Source of the DNA: Lewinellaceae bacterium
GTDB taxonomy: Bacteria > Bacteroidota > Bacteroidia > Chitinophagales > Saprospiraceae
DNA: 64,000 nucleotides
Direction of reading: 5' to 3'
NCBI GenBank assembly: GCA_020636435.1
Contig: JACJXX010000002.1
Span: 2,852,001 to 2,916,000 of the forward strand
In this document: positions 32,996 to 42,829 of the stretch, piece by piece
Numbering within the stretch: the first letter of the stretch is position 1
Layout of the letters: each line of letters opens with the position of its first letter
Made by a program: the position numbers and the translations under genes
Notes under the pieces: generated by a model
What the model was told of the DNA's origin: nothing
Databases searched by the model: none
What the model saw: the letters and a program-made list of their open reading frames with translations, nothing else

Positions 32996-34465
32996 TTATC
33001 CCACGCTACCCTCCAGGCTGATCGCCAGCAGTTTCTGCGCTTCCACGGCAAACTCCATCGGCAGCTCGTTGAAGACTTCCTTGCAGTAGCCGTTCACGAT
33101 CATGTTGACGGCGTCTTCCTCGCTGAGGCCGCGCTGCATGAGGTAGAACAGCTGGTCTTCGCCGATCTTGGAGGTGGTGGCTTCGTGCTCTACCTTCGCC
33201 GAGTTGTTTTCGACCTCCAGGTAGGGGAAGGTATGGGCGCCGCACTTATCCCCCATGAGCAGGGAATCGCACTGAGAGAAGTTGTGGGCGTTTTGAGCCT
33301 TCTTGCCGATCTTGACCAGCCCCCGGTAGGAGTTGTCGGAGAAACCGGCGGAGATGCCTTTGGATATGATGGTGCTTCGGGTATTCTTGCCCAGGTGGAT
33401 CATCTTGGTGCCGGTGTCCGCCTGCTGGTAGTTGTTGGTCACGGCTACCGAGTAGAACTCGCCGACCGAGTTGTCGCCCATCAGCACGCAGCTGGGGTAT
33501 TTCCAGGTGATGGCCGAGCCGGTTTCCACCTGGGTCCAGGTGATTTTGGAGTTGTAGCCTTTGCACAAGCCGCGTTTGGTAACGAAGTTGTAGATGCCGC
33601 CTTTGCCCTCCTTATCGCCGGGGTACCAGTTCTGTACCGTGGAATATTTAATGGTAGCGTTATCCATCGTCACCAGTTCGACTACGGCGGCGTGGAGCTG
33701 GTTTTCGTCCCGCATGGGGGCCGTGCAGCCTTCCAGGTAGCTCACGTGGCTGCCCTCTTCGGCGACGATCAGGGTGCGCTCGAACTGCCCGGTATTGCGC
33801 TCGTTGATGCGGAAGTAGGTGGATAATTCCATTGGGCAGCGCACGCCTTTGGGGATGTAGACAAAGGAACCGTCGCTGAAAACTGCCGAGTTGAGGGCGG
33901 CAAAGTAGTTGTCGGTGTAAGGAACGACCGAGCCAACGTACTTCTTCACCAGTTCCGGATGGTCTTTCACCGCTTCGCTGAAGGAGCAGAAGATGATGCC
34001 CAGTTCCGCCAGTTTTTCCTTATACGTCGTTTTGACCGAAACACTGTCGATGACGGCATCGACTGCCACGCCGGCAAGCAACTTCTGCTCATCCAGGGGG
34101 ATGCCCAGCTTGTTGAAGGTGTCCAGCAGTTCCGGGTCCACCTCATCCAGGCTGTTCAGCTTCTTCTTGGGCTTGGGCGCGGAATAGTAGATGATGTCCT
34201 GGTAATCGATCGGAGGGTACTTGACATTGGGCCATTTGGGCTCTTTCATGCCCAGCCAGTGGCGGTAGGCCTTGAGGCGCCATTCGGTGAGCCATTCCGG
34301 TTCGTTCTTCTTAGCGGAAATGGCGCGCACCACATCCTCGCTGAGCCCTTTCGGAAAGGTATCGGAGTCGATATTGCTGGTGAAGCCGTATTTGTAGTCG
34401 CTTCTGGTATGCTCTTCGAGCGTCTGCATGGAATCGCTCATATCGTGGTCGGTTTTATCTTTCAT
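32996..34465 (-). CDS. sufB: SufB, Fe-S scaffold subunit
   Basis: 489 residues of typical length. FTSNIDSDTFPKGL near 28-42, PPIDYQDIIYYSAPK near 83, IPKGVRCPMELSTYFRIN near 205-222 and CDSLLMGDKCGAHTFPYLEV near 405-424 are SufB blocks. It is the first gene of the operon and accepts sulfur from SufE. The promoter was not securely found in the 260 bp upstream, which carry A/T runs only. Confidence 0.97.
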   Translation of the reverse strand: MKDKTDHDMSDSMQTLEEHTRSDYKYGFTSNIDSDTFPKGLSEDVVRAISAKKNEPEWLTEWRLKAYRHWLGMKEPKWPNVKYPPIDYQDIIYYSAPKPKKKLNSLDEVDPELLDTFNKLGIPLDEQKLLAGVAVDAVIDSVSVKTTYKEKLAELGIIFCSFSEAVKDHPELVKKYVGSVVPYTDNYFAALNSAVFSDGSFVYIPKGVRCPMELSTYFRINERNTGQFERTLIVAEEGSHVSYLEGCTAPMRDENQLHAAVVELVTMDNATIKYSTVQNWYPGDKEGKGGIYNFVTKRGLCKGYNSKITWTQVETGSAITWKYPSCVLMGDNSVGEFYSVAVTNNYQQADTGTKMIHLGKNTRSTIISKGISAGFSDNSYRGLVKIGKKAQNAHNFSQCDSLLMGDKCGAHTFPYLEVENNSAKVEHEATTSKIGEDQLFYLMQRGLSEEDAVNMIVNGYCKEVFNELPMEFAVEAQKLLAISLEGSVG

Positions 34466-34725
34466 TCGCTTATTTAGACTAATTTTAAGTACGAAGCCCG
34501 GAATTTATACAAAAAAGTATAAATAAGGTTTAGAGGGCAGGAGTTTTTTTTGATTTTTTTTGCAACGGCTTGGAGTGGGCCTGTTTTGCCACAAAAACAC
34601 AAGGCACAAAATCCGCACGAAAGAAGGTTGGAGAACCTTTACCTTCCGTATCCTTTGGAGAGGTTCTTAAACCTGATACAGGAACCTGGAACTACACGAT
34701 CAAAGGGTTTTTTCACTTTTCCATG

Positions 34726-35928
34726 TTAATACAAAAAGCCAAATAGCCAAAGCGGGATTTGATTGGAGAAGCCGGTTTCAATGCCGTCTAAAGCGAGAAA
34801 AGCATTATCCAGATGCTGGATTTGGGCCGTTTTTTTGTTGCTGCCTCCAACCTCAAAAGCATATTGCTGGTTGTCGCAAACAACCAGAAAGTCCGTTTTC
34901 GGGTGCAGGCTCACTTCCGCTACTACGTTTAACTGGCTTTGAAAGAATGTTTCCCGCATGCTTCCGACAGAAATGTTAGCCGGATTGAGCACATAGTACA
35001 GGTTGGGGTTATTCAGGAAAATCTTATCTGGCTTTTGCAATACGCTAATTGACTTTTCCGGCAGGTGCAACAATGCGATGAGCCTTGCCTTTTCCAGATA
35101 CCGTAAGTAATTGAGCAGGGTGGCACGGTTGATGCCAATGCGCTCGCTCAGTTTGCTGATATTGGGTTTGAAAGGGGCAGTCCCGGCAATTACCCTCAGC
35201 AACTGCAGCATCTTGCGGCTGTAAGAAGGGTCGTAGCCCTTCATGAAACGCAAATCGGTTTCTACTACCAGGTGGACAATTTGTTCCAGCGTTAGGGCAT
35301 AATCCCGGTTCTCTTCTATAAAAAAGGGATAGTAACCGGACTGTAAGTAGGTTTTAAAATGTTGCAGGGGTTTTATGTTGCCGGCTATGCCCAAAGCAAT
35401 ATCCCGGTGTTCCGACAAAATATCAACTAATGGTACGGGTTGAAAATCAGCAATTCCGGCAAAAGCGAGAAACTCCCGAAAAGACAAGCCTGGCAACTCG
35501 TAAATTAAAGCTCGCCGGCTTAGGTCTACATCTTGTTTGAATATTTCCAAAATGGAAGAACCGGAAAAAGCAACAATTAAGTCAGGGTAACTGTCATAAA
35601 TATTTTTCAATTCCCTTGCCCAGCCGGGATATTTATGGACTTCATCTACGAAGAGGTATTTCCCGCCTAATTGTCCAAATTTTTTAGCCAGAGGAACCAG
35701 CTTATTTTCAGTAAAGTATAAGTCGTCTAGAGAAACATAAAGTACTTCCTGCTGCTGTGCTTTCAGTCCTTTTGCCCGTTGCAGCAAAAGGGTTGTTTTT
35801 CCGGTGCCTCTTGCTCCTACAATGGAATTGAGCCGCCATCCCCAATTGATATTACCGGGAACTTTTCGCTGCAGCTGAAAAGGGGCCGTATCAATCAGGT
35901 GATCGGATTTTTGAACCAATTCTTGCAT
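34726..35928 (-). CDS. AAA ATPase with DUF4143 domain
   Basis: 400 residues. N-terminal AAA_14 domain: Walker A GARGTGKTTLLL near 38-49, Walker B KYLFVDEVHKYPGW near 92-105 and sensor FSGSSILEIF. The C-terminal DUF4143 part includes an INRATLLNYLRYLEKARLI winged-helix segment near 265 and a PD-(D/E)XK-like core (KTDFLVVCDNQQYAFEVGG). Such proteins are very common accessory genes in Bacteroidota; their biological job is not known. It stands alone. Confidence 0.9.
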   Translation of the reverse strand: MQELVQKSDHLIDTAPFQLQRKVPGNINWGWRLNSIVGARGTGKTTLLLQRAKGLKAQQQEVLYVSLDDLYFTENKLVPLAKKFGQLGGKYLFVDEVHKYPGWARELKNIYDSYPDLIVAFSGSSILEIFKQDVDLSRRALIYELPGLSFREFLAFAGIADFQPVPLVDILSEHRDIALGIAGNIKPLQHFKTYLQSGYYPFFIEENRDYALTLEQIVHLVVETDLRFMKGYDPSYSRKMLQLLRVIAGTAPFKPNISKLSERIGINRATLLNYLRYLEKARLIALLHLPEKSISVLQKPDKIFLNNPNLYYVLNPANISVGSMRETFFQSQLNVVAEVSLHPKTDFLVVCDNQQYAFEVGGSNKKTAQIQHLDNAFLALDGIETGFSNQIPLWLFGFLY

Positions 35929-35986
35929 TTTTGTTTATATGTAAATACAAAAATAAATTATTTTTGTTTATTCATATAAACAAAAA
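35928..35986. promoter_or_regulatory. Inverted repeat at the start of the DUF4143 ATPase gene
   Basis: TTTTTGTTTATAT (35928-35940) and its exact complement ATATAAACAAAAA (35974-35986), with an A/T-rich middle. The left arm touches the start codon. It may be an operator. Between 35987 and 36210 no gene or clear signal is seen. Confidence 0.45.
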
Positions 35987-36210
35987 CAAGGTTTTCTTAT
36001 CAAAATAATAAAGCCAGGAAAAGCCAGAAACTGTTTCGCTTTAATACTCTTCGGGCATCAGTCCGAATCCGGCTTTAATCGAGCTGGAATGTGCTGATAA
36101 CCAGCTCCAGTCCCTGGACGTGAGTAGCAACCCGGCCTTAACGCGCTTAATCTGTGCCGACTTAAGGTAATAAAGCGGTAAAGCAGGCGGAAGAGGGTAG
36201 GAAACAAGAA

Positions 36211-36240
36211 AGCCGGCAATCGAAAATTCGATTGCCGGCT
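36211..36240 (-). terminator. Hairpin terminator after tRNA-Leu(CAG)
   Basis: AGCCGGCAATCG and its complement with loop AAAATT, followed on the minus strand by TTTC and A/T bases. It starts 16 bp beyond the tRNA 3' end. Confidence 0.8.
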
Positions 36241-36255
36241 TTCTTGAAAAATCAG

Positions 36256-36338
36256 TGCCGGAAGGGGGAGTCGAACCCCCACGCCCTAAGGACACACGCC
36301 TCTGAAACGTGCGCGTCTACCAGTTCCGCCATTCCGGC
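36256..36338 (-). tRNA. tRNA-Leu, anticodon CAG
   Basis: 83 nt cloverleaf. Acceptor GCCGGAA pairs with TTCCGGC before discriminator A; D-loop AACTGGTAGA; anticodon stem CACGT/GCGTG with loop TTCAGAG giving CAG; long variable arm; T loop GGTTCGACTCC. The long variable arm fits leucine. The gene does not encode CCA. Confidence 0.95.
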
Positions 36339-36388
36339 TAAAAATACCCTGAATAACATCGCTCATCCGCGTGTTTTTCAAAGTGGTG

Positions 36389-36418
36389 CAAAGATAAACG
36401 TAAAATTCATTTTTTCAA
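36389..36418 (-). promoter_or_regulatory. Bacteroidota-type promoter of tRNA-Leu(CAG)
   Basis: On the minus strand TTG (36418-36416), a spacer of exactly 19 bp and TATCTTTG (36396-36389) match the Bacteroidota consensus. Transcription would start about 45 bp before the tRNA. Confidence 0.7.
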
Positions 36419-36552
36419 TCTCCTGCGCTAAAATTTTGTGTCGCGGCACCGATTTAGGCCTGGCCATGGCTGGCACCGTACACCGTACACAGCCCATTCC
36501 GCCGCTGTGTCCGTACACCCTACACAACCCTGGCCCATTCTGTCTAACCCCG

Positions 36553-39500
36553 TTATTTTAACACCACCAGTTTTTTTACGCCGATCTGCTTCTCATTGCT
36601 AACGACCAGATGATAGGTCCCGCCGGGCAAATGGATTAAATCTATCGTTTTTTGAAGTTCTAAACCCGGGGCTTGATGCACCTCAGAATAGAGGAGTTTT
36701 CCCGTTGCATCAAAAACTTTAAAGCTCAGCGCGGACGCTACTTTTTGTTTGACGGAAACAGTGAAATCGCCATTGCCCGGATTAGGATATACATTCAAAT
36801 GCAGATCAACATCCAAATCGTCCATTCCCGTAACTTCGATGAAAATAGTGGCGTTGGTTTCACATCCGTTGGCATCCTGCACATGAAAAGTATATTCCCC
36901 GCTTTCCAAATCCATGAACCTATTTTCAGCGCTGTAATTTACGCCGTCAATACTGTACAGGTAGGGCGCCGTTCCGCCTTCGGCGTTGAGCGTCACATTG
37001 TTTGTTTCATCGATCGCTTCGAGCGCCAATACATCAGGATTTGAAATGGAAATGGTACCGGACGTGACGGCAAAGCCTCCGGAATCTAAAACCGTAACCA
37101 CGTAAGCCCCTTCGTTCAAGCCGGAAAAACCAACCTCGTCCTGGAAGGTATTGCCGTCGATACTGTATTGATAGGGCGGGACTCCGCCCGTAACGTCAAC
37201 GAGAATAAGCCCATCGTTGGCATCGTGGCACGAAATGCCCTGATGGGTTGTCGCAATGCTCATCGCCTCCACATCAACCGTCGCGCTTATTTCGAGTTGG
37301 CAACCCCTTTCATCCATAATGGCAATGGCATAAATTCCACTTGGATTTCCGGCAAACACGTTGCTGCTCTGGAAAGGGCCCCCATCTAAACTGTACTGCA
37401 AATTTCCGGTACCTCCGCCCGCATTCACCGTAATATCATACCCGCTTACTGATGGCAATCCGGTGATTTCTTCCGGGTTTTCGATGATGATCTCTTCGGT
37501 ATCCGCGGTGAAACCATCACTGTCCATTACGGTGACGATATAACTGCCGGCGCTCAGGCCATCAAAAACAGGGCTGCTCTGAAAGGGCCCGCCATTCAGG
37601 CTGTACGCGAAATTGGGCGTGCCGCCCCCAACGCTTACCCCGATGGACGCATCCGCGTCATCATAACAGGCTAAATCATTGGTTAATGCAGCCGCTACGG
37701 TCAATGTGTTGATGAATACCGTAGCCTCCGTTTCGGCAATACACCCATTTTCGTCCCTCACATACACCGTATAAACGCCATTGGCCAGGCCGTTGAAAAC
37801 AGGGCTGCTTTGGTAATTCGCCCCATCAATACTATACATCAAGGCACCGGTGCCGCCACTGGCATCCACCGCAATATCGTTTTGATTAACCGTGGCGGAA
37901 AGGATCAACTCCGGCGGATTGCTGATGATTATTTCCTCCGTATCAGCCGTGAAACCATCGCTGTCCATTACGGTAATGGTATAGCTGCCGGTGCCCAACC
38001 CATCAAAAGTATTGCTGCTTTGAAAGGGGCCGCCATTCAGGCTGTACATGAACCCGGGCGTTCCGCCCCCAACGCTTACCACAATGGTGGCATCTGCGTC
38101 ATTAAAACAGGCTAAATCATTTATTAATGTAGCCGCTGCGATCAAGGTATTGACGGCTACAATCGCTTCCGTTTGTGCAACACAGCCATTTTCGTCCCTC
38201 ACATACACCGTATAAAAGCCATTGGCCAGGCCATTAAATACATTACTGCCCTGATAATCCACCCCATCGAGGCTGTACGTCAAGGCACCGCTGCCCCCAC
38301 TTGCGGCCACCGAAATTTCATCATCCGCAACCGTGGCGCTAACGATCAATTCGCCTGGATTGGAAATGACAATTTCATTGGTTTGGGCAGTAAAGCCATA
38401 GGTGTCTTTTACGGTGAAAATATAGGAACCCGGAGCAATGCCGCTGAAGATGTTTTCGAATTGATAGGCAATTCCGTCGATACTATATTCAAAAGGCGGA
38501 TAACCACCGGCAGCTGTTATTGAAACTTGCCCATTATTCGCATTGAAGCAATCAATTCCATTGTCCAGTCCTGCCGTGGCAGAGAGGTTGTTTTCCAGAA
38601 TATTGATATGGAACGTACTTTCATGCAACCAGCCATTTTCATTGTTTACGACATCGAAATCAAAGGAATCGGAAGTGGCGCTGCTGCCATCATGGGCGTA
38701 GGAAAGCAGGTTGTTGTTAATGTCTTCCTGCGTAAATTGGCTTCCTAAGCTTAAAGCAGCAGGCATTCCAGCCCTATCCAAATAAAGCGTTCCATTGACC
38801 GGAATGGAAATTATGGTAAAAACAATCTGATCCGCGGCGTTGGCAGGGCTGTCCGCTTCCAGGTAAGCGTTGGTGACCACCTCGCTTGATCCTTGCGGAA
38901 CGGTCAATGCATCATTGGCCAAAAGGCCAGGCGCTTCCGGCAAAACCACAGTGCTGCACAATTCTATGCTCCAGGAGATGATGGAACCGCCATCATCGGC
39001 AACATTATCGTCAACCTCCAAAGTCCAGGTGCCTGCACTATTTTCTCCGCTCAGGTTTGCCAGGGGGTCAACAGGCTGAAAATTGCCCGCAATTGCCGGC
39101 GTGCTGGCTTCGCAGGTATTTTCAAAGTCAAGAGATGAATTGGGCGCATCATCGTCAAAAACAGCTACGACATTGTTTCCGTCACAGCCAAAATTATTGC
39201 CCGGCACGCCGGGCCGGTCAAACAATCCGACCGTGTTGCCGGAAGGCGCCGACAACCTGGCCATCAAATCCCCCACCCAGGTGTGCTGGATAAATACACT
39301 CGCCTTTACTTTTGCGAGCATTAAATCGTCACCGACGTCGATGGTTGAAGTGGCCATATTCGACCCACTTGTAGAAATAAGCACAGGCACATCCGTGCTT
39401 TCGTAGGTAGTGCAAGCCGATTGGGTTGTTTGAAAGGCAAATACATTGAAAAAATCGCCTTCTCCACAAACATTGATTCCCTTTACCCTCCAGTAATAAA

Positions 39501-41997
39501 TGGCGAGCTCCTCCAAATGCTGCGGAATATAAGCGTTTCCGGATTCGGTTGAAGATTCGATTATGGTGTTGCCAAAAGCAGGGCTGGTGGCGATTTCAAT
39601 AAGATAACTGCTTGCCGAGGGAAGTGCAGCCCACTCCAAAGCCGTTGACAGTTCGACTCCTGTTGCGCCATTGGTTGGCATATTTAAAGCAATGGCATCC
39701 GGAACCCCGTTCGCAATCGCCATTTGAATATCTAAAGTTGAAGCCAGGGAATTAGATACAGCATTTATGGTTAATGCATAGGTTCCGGACGGGACATCGG
39801 ACAAGTTGCCGATCGTCAACTGAGCAGTACCATCAGGGGCCAAAGTATTGTTGTCAAAAGCAGCTGCCGCGTTTCCCGGCAATCCGTTTACGGATAAAGC
39901 AACTTCTTCGTCAAATCCTAAAATTGATGTCAAACCAATATCGTAAACCAAATCTTCGGTACTGCAAGCAGATTGTGAAATTGGCGTTGCATTCATTAAA
40001 AAAGTAGGCGCAGGCGGAAGTTCAATGGCAAAGTTCTGATTCGAAACATCAAAAAAGATATTGTCAGAACAAACCACCTTTACCCTGGCTGCATTCGTGG
40101 GCGTGTTGGGCACTACAACATCGAAATTTCCTGTATTCGGCACTCCAGCGGCCAGGGTAACGGGATAAGTCAGGCCGCCGTCCGTCGATAAAAGCACATC
40201 TACATTTGCACAACTGACCGGAGCTGCATCGGTGTTCGCGACATCCCAGGCCACCGTTTCTACATCCGCAACCAACCAGGTCAAATTGGTATTTGGGCTC
40301 AGGACCAGAAACGGGCCGGCAGATCCATGAAAACGCAGATCAACATCTACTTCATCCCTGCAACCTCCTTCAAAAAAATTATCCCGGACGGTACACCGGA
40401 AGGACATATCCCGGCCAACGGAAGGCAATACCTCCCAGGTTGGCGTGGTATTGTTGTTGATGGCAGTTAAATTCGGAAAATACCGGGTTGGAGATTCCCC
40501 AGGAACATTTGACCGAAAAGCCGGCCCCCCGGCATTTGCCGGCAAAGGCGGCATCGTTGCCGGTTCATTGTCCATTTGCTCCCAGTTGTAAGTCAACAAA
40601 TCGCCATCCGGGTCAGAGGCCATGCAGGTCAATGCAAAAGGCGTAGAAACCGGCAAGTTATAAAATGCAGACGCTACGCTGGCCGTTGGCGGCGCATTTC
40701 CGGTATTGGCGACAACGGGGCAGCCACTGCTGTTCCCGTTTTCTATGTTATTGGTAATTTCCTGAATGCTGATCGCATGAAAATAATCATCCCCGCTGTC
40801 TTGCACATCCGGAGCGCAAATCCCCGCGTACCCCATCACCGTGGAAGCGCTTCCGGGTTCCATAGCAGTGGCGTTGTTGCGGTTGCATGGGTTGTTTTGA
40901 GTGTGGTTGGCGCCAAATTGATGCCCCATTTCGTGTGCGACGTACTCGATGTAAAAAGGGTCATTAACCGGCGAAGGCAATCCGGTGACGCCTCTTGCCT
41001 TATCATTCGTGCAGGGAACGGCCAGGGAAGCAATCCCTCCCCCGCCGGTGCTGAAAACGTGGCCGATGTCGTAATTGGCGGAACCGATTACATTATCGCA
41101 GGTTGCTTGGTTTTCGCCTAACATCGTTCCGCCATTTCCATTGGTATAAGGGTCGGTTCCGGCATTTAGATAGATCAGCTCATCCGTATTCGGAACCAGT
41201 TCCATCGTTACGGTTACGTCCTTTTCGTAGATTCCATTGACGCGCGTCATGGCAACCACATATTCCGCCATCACATCCGCAACCGTGCCTCCATGAAAAT
41301 TCGCATATTCTCCGGTACAAGCCAGTGCAAGCCGATAGGTTCTCAATTGACAATCGCCTGTTAAACGGGACGGGGGAAGCCTATTTGCAGTTTCATCCGG
41401 GTTTTCAGGGCTGATCCCTTTAATGAAATCATCATCCGGCGTTGCTACGCCACAGGAAAAAGAAGCGGCGCGCTGTGGAGCGTAATCTTTTTTATAATAG
41501 CTCATATAGTATGCGGTGTTTCCTTGCAGATAGGGGTCTATAAATACCGTGCTGTGCCTTGCAGAAATCACCATGGCGTTAAATCCTTTGGGGGTAAGGC
41601 TGAACCTCAGATAAGCAGTTGGATCATCTGCGCCTTTTCCGGCAAAAGATTGCAGGTTGGGATATCTCGCCTGAAGATCAGGGTGCATCACGGGCGCCCG
41701 GACGATCTCGAATTGTTGCAGGGTTCCATCCGGCATGGGCAATGTGAGCACTTGTGGTTGCGCCCGGGCCGCTGTGCTAAAACGCATAGGGGTTTGCGCT
41801 AAGATGGTTTGCAACGCTCCTAAATCGAGTTGGGCGGTGCGATAAGCGGATGGTGTAATAGTGCGTTGGGCGTCATTGCTGGTTATGCTGGCTTCTTCCA
41901 CTATCGTCCACGGGTTGCTTTTTTGAGCGAAAAGCCCGGACAGGCAAAGGGAAAAAATGAAGAGAGCAATAGTTTTTCTTGTACTAATCCTTTTCAT
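36553..41997 (-). CDS. T9SS-secreted reprolysin-like zinc metalloprotease with SprB repeats
   Basis: 1814 residues from the ATG at 41997, chosen for its signal peptide (MKRISTRKTIALFIFSL, ending LFAQ). The zinc site HEMGHQFGANH is near residues 354-364, followed by a Met-turn region (VMGYAGIC). Next come fibronectin/Ig-like segments, a proprotein-convertase P domain (TWVGDLMARLSAPSG, then LEVDDNVADDGG) and at least four SprB-type repeats (e.g. CFNDADATIVVSVGGGTPGF). The tail LNVYPNPGNGDFTVS, ending KKLVVLK is a T9SS type A sorting domain. It is a cell-surface or released protease; SprB repeats occur in gliding adhesins. It is monocistronic. Confidence 0.93.
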   Translation of the reverse strand: MKRISTRKTIALFIFSLCLSGLFAQKSNPWTIVEEASITSNDAQRTITPSAYRTAQLDLGALQTILAQTPMRFSTAARAQPQVLTLPMPDGTLQQFEIVRAPVMHPDLQARYPNLQSFAGKGADDPTAYLRFSLTPKGFNAMVISARHSTVFIDPYLQGNTAYYMSYYKKDYAPQRAASFSCGVATPDDDFIKGISPENPDETANRLPPSRLTGDCQLRTYRLALACTGEYANFHGGTVADVMAEYVVAMTRVNGIYEKDVTVTMELVPNTDELIYLNAGTDPYTNGNGGTMLGENQATCDNVIGSANYDIGHVFSTGGGGIASLAVPCTNDKARGVTGLPSPVNDPFYIEYVAHEMGHQFGANHTQNNPCNRNNATAMEPGSASTVMGYAGICAPDVQDSGDDYFHAISIQEITNNIENGNSSGCPVVANTGNAPPTASVASAFYNLPVSTPFALTCMASDPDGDLLTYNWEQMDNEPATMPPLPANAGGPAFRSNVPGESPTRYFPNLTAINNNTTPTWEVLPSVGRDMSFRCTVRDNFFEGGCRDEVDVDLRFHGSAGPFLVLSPNTNLTWLVADVETVAWDVANTDAAPVSCANVDVLLSTDGGLTYPVTLAAGVPNTGNFDVVVPNTPTNAARVKVVCSDNIFFDVSNQNFAIELPPAPTFLMNATPISQSACSTEDLVYDIGLTSILGFDEEVALSVNGLPGNAAAAFDNNTLAPDGTAQLTIGNLSDVPSGTYALTINAVSNSLASTLDIQMAIANGVPDAIALNMPTNGATGVELSTALEWAALPSASSYLIEIATSPAFGNTIIESSTESGNAYIPQHLEELAIYYWRVKGINVCGEGDFFNVFAFQTTQSACTTYESTDVPVLISTSGSNMATSTIDVGDDLMLAKVKASVFIQHTWVGDLMARLSAPSGNTVGLFDRPGVPGNNFGCDGNNVVAVFDDDAPNSSLDFENTCEASTPAIAGNFQPVDPLANLSGENSAGTWTLEVDDNVADDGGSIISWSIELCSTVVLPEAPGLLANDALTVPQGSSEVVTNAYLEADSPANAADQIVFTIISIPVNGTLYLDRAGMPAALSLGSQFTQEDINNNLLSYAHDGSSATSDSFDFDVVNNENGWLHESTFHINILENNLSATAGLDNGIDCFNANNGQVSITAAGGYPPFEYSIDGIAYQFENIFSGIAPGSYIFTVKDTYGFTAQTNEIVISNPGELIVSATVADDEISVAASGGSGALTYSLDGVDYQGSNVFNGLANGFYTVYVRDENGCVAQTEAIVAVNTLIAAATLINDLACFNDADATIVVSVGGGTPGFMYSLNGGPFQSSNTFDGLGTGSYTITVMDSDGFTADTEEIIISNPPELILSATVNQNDIAVDASGGTGALMYSIDGANYQSSPVFNGLANGVYTVYVRDENGCIAETEATVFINTLTVAAALTNDLACYDDADASIGVSVGGGTPNFAYSLNGGPFQSSPVFDGLSAGSYIVTVMDSDGFTADTEEIIIENPEEITGLPSVSGYDITVNAGGGTGNLQYSLDGGPFQSSNVFAGNPSGIYAIAIMDERGCQLEISATVDVEAMSIATTHQGISCHDANDGLILVDVTGGVPPYQYSIDGNTFQDEVGFSGLNEGAYVVTVLDSGGFAVTSGTISISNPDVLALEAIDETNNVTLNAEGGTAPYLYSIDGVNYSAENRFMDLESGEYTFHVQDANGCETNATIFIEVTGMDDLDVDLHLNVYPNPGNGDFTVSVKQKVASALSFKVFDATGKLLYSEVHQAPGLELQKTIDLIHLPGGTYHLVVSNEKQIGVKKLVVLK

Positions 41998-42246
41998 AGG
42001 TAAATGGTTAGGCGCTAAGCGGTGAAATATTGGAGCTTCAAACATACGAAAAAAAGGAAGCTCTTTGGTTGCAGGAGGGGAAGGGGTCTTTGCGCCCAAT
42101 GTTTTATAGATTTAGGCGGCCAATCAGCAAATCTTAAAGAAATGCAATTATCAGCACAGGCTGTATTACGCTCGTCAGGTTTCTATTTCGATCTTGTTTT
42201 TCCCGCAGGAAGCGTATTCCCTCCAGTCAGTTGGATGGCACACAAA

Positions 42247-42281
42247 AAAAGCCCAAACCTCGTCAAAGATTTGAGCTTTTT
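42247..42281 (-). terminator. Terminator downstream of tRNA-Leu(CAA) repeats
   Basis: On the minus strand AGCTCAAATC pairs with GGTTTGGGCT and is followed by TTTTTTT. It lies beyond the two tandem repeats that follow the tRNA. Confidence 0.65.
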
Positions 42282-42286
42282 AATTT

Positions 42287-42476
42287 GTACCGACGGGGGG
42301 AATTCCCGCTTGTGCATCCGTAAGGTTCGCTGCGCTCATCAACGGCAGCATAAGCGGGAATTCCCCCTCTTTTGGAGTACCGACGGGGGGAATTCCCGCT
42401 TGTGCATCCGTAAAGGTTCGCTGCGCTCATCAACGGCAGCATAAGCGGGATAAACCTCGATTCCCCCTCTTTTGAA
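42287..42476. repeat. Tandem repeat carrying copies of the tRNA-Leu 3' end
   Basis: Two units (42287-42376, 90 bp; 42377-42476, 100 bp) each start with GTACCGACGGGGGGAAT, the 3' end of the adjoining tRNA-Leu(CAA), read on the plus strand. Each holds GGGGGAATTCCCGCTT facing AAGCGGGAATTCCCCC (the second unit's right arm is interrupted by 9 bp). In the third position the sequence continues into the real tRNA. Confidence 0.85.
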
Positions 42477-42477
42477 G

Positions 42478-42561
42478 TACCGACGGGGGGAATCGAACCC
42501 CCACTCACTTGCGTGAACTGGATTTTGAATCCAGCGCGTCTACCAGTTCCGCCACGTCGGC
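42478..42561 (-). tRNA. tRNA-Leu, anticodon CAA
   Basis: 84 nt. Acceptor GCCGACG pairs with CGTCGGT before discriminator A; anticodon stem CTGGA/TCCAG with loop TTCAAAA gives CAA; long variable arm; T loop GGTTCGATTCC. CCA is not encoded. Its 3' end is repeated twice downstream. Confidence 0.95.
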
Positions 42562-42586
42562 AAAATAATCTCTCGTTTGCGGGACG

Positions 42587-42617
42587 TAAATCTAGGCAAT
42601 TTTCTGCTTATGTTCAA
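42587..42617 (-). promoter_or_regulatory. Candidate promoter of tRNA-Leu(CAA)
   Basis: TTG (42617-42615), 20-bp spacer and TAGATTTA (42594-42587), one mismatch from TAnnTTTG, about 26 bp before the tRNA. Confidence 0.5.
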
Positions 42618-42657
42618 AGAAAAAATTCAATGCCGGAAAAAAGTTCCAGCGCCCCTG

Positions 42658-42829
42658 AGGTGACGCCCTCCCCAGATGTTCCGCCTGGAAAAAGGGTGTC
42701 GCCTCCTACCCCGGGCTCGATGCATAAATCTCAGCTTTTGGAGGCCCTCCGGCGGCTTAGGGGTGTTCTTTACTATATAAGAAGGCAACACCTTCTGCCT
42801 TCCGCATCTCAGTGGGGAAGGCGTCACCT
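42658..42829. repeat. Palindromic element ending in the rseP stop region
   Basis: AGGTGACGCC (42658-42667) faces GGCGTCACCT (42820-42829), the latter touching the rseP stop codon. The middle holds further GGAAGGC/GCCTTCC pairs. It fills the gap between rseP and tRNA-Leu and may be a MITE or terminator. Confidence 0.5.

Noticed and set aside
36041..36295. Minus frame of 84 codons over the tRNA-Leu(CAG) region
   Set aside because: It translates the tRNA and terminator; no protein features.
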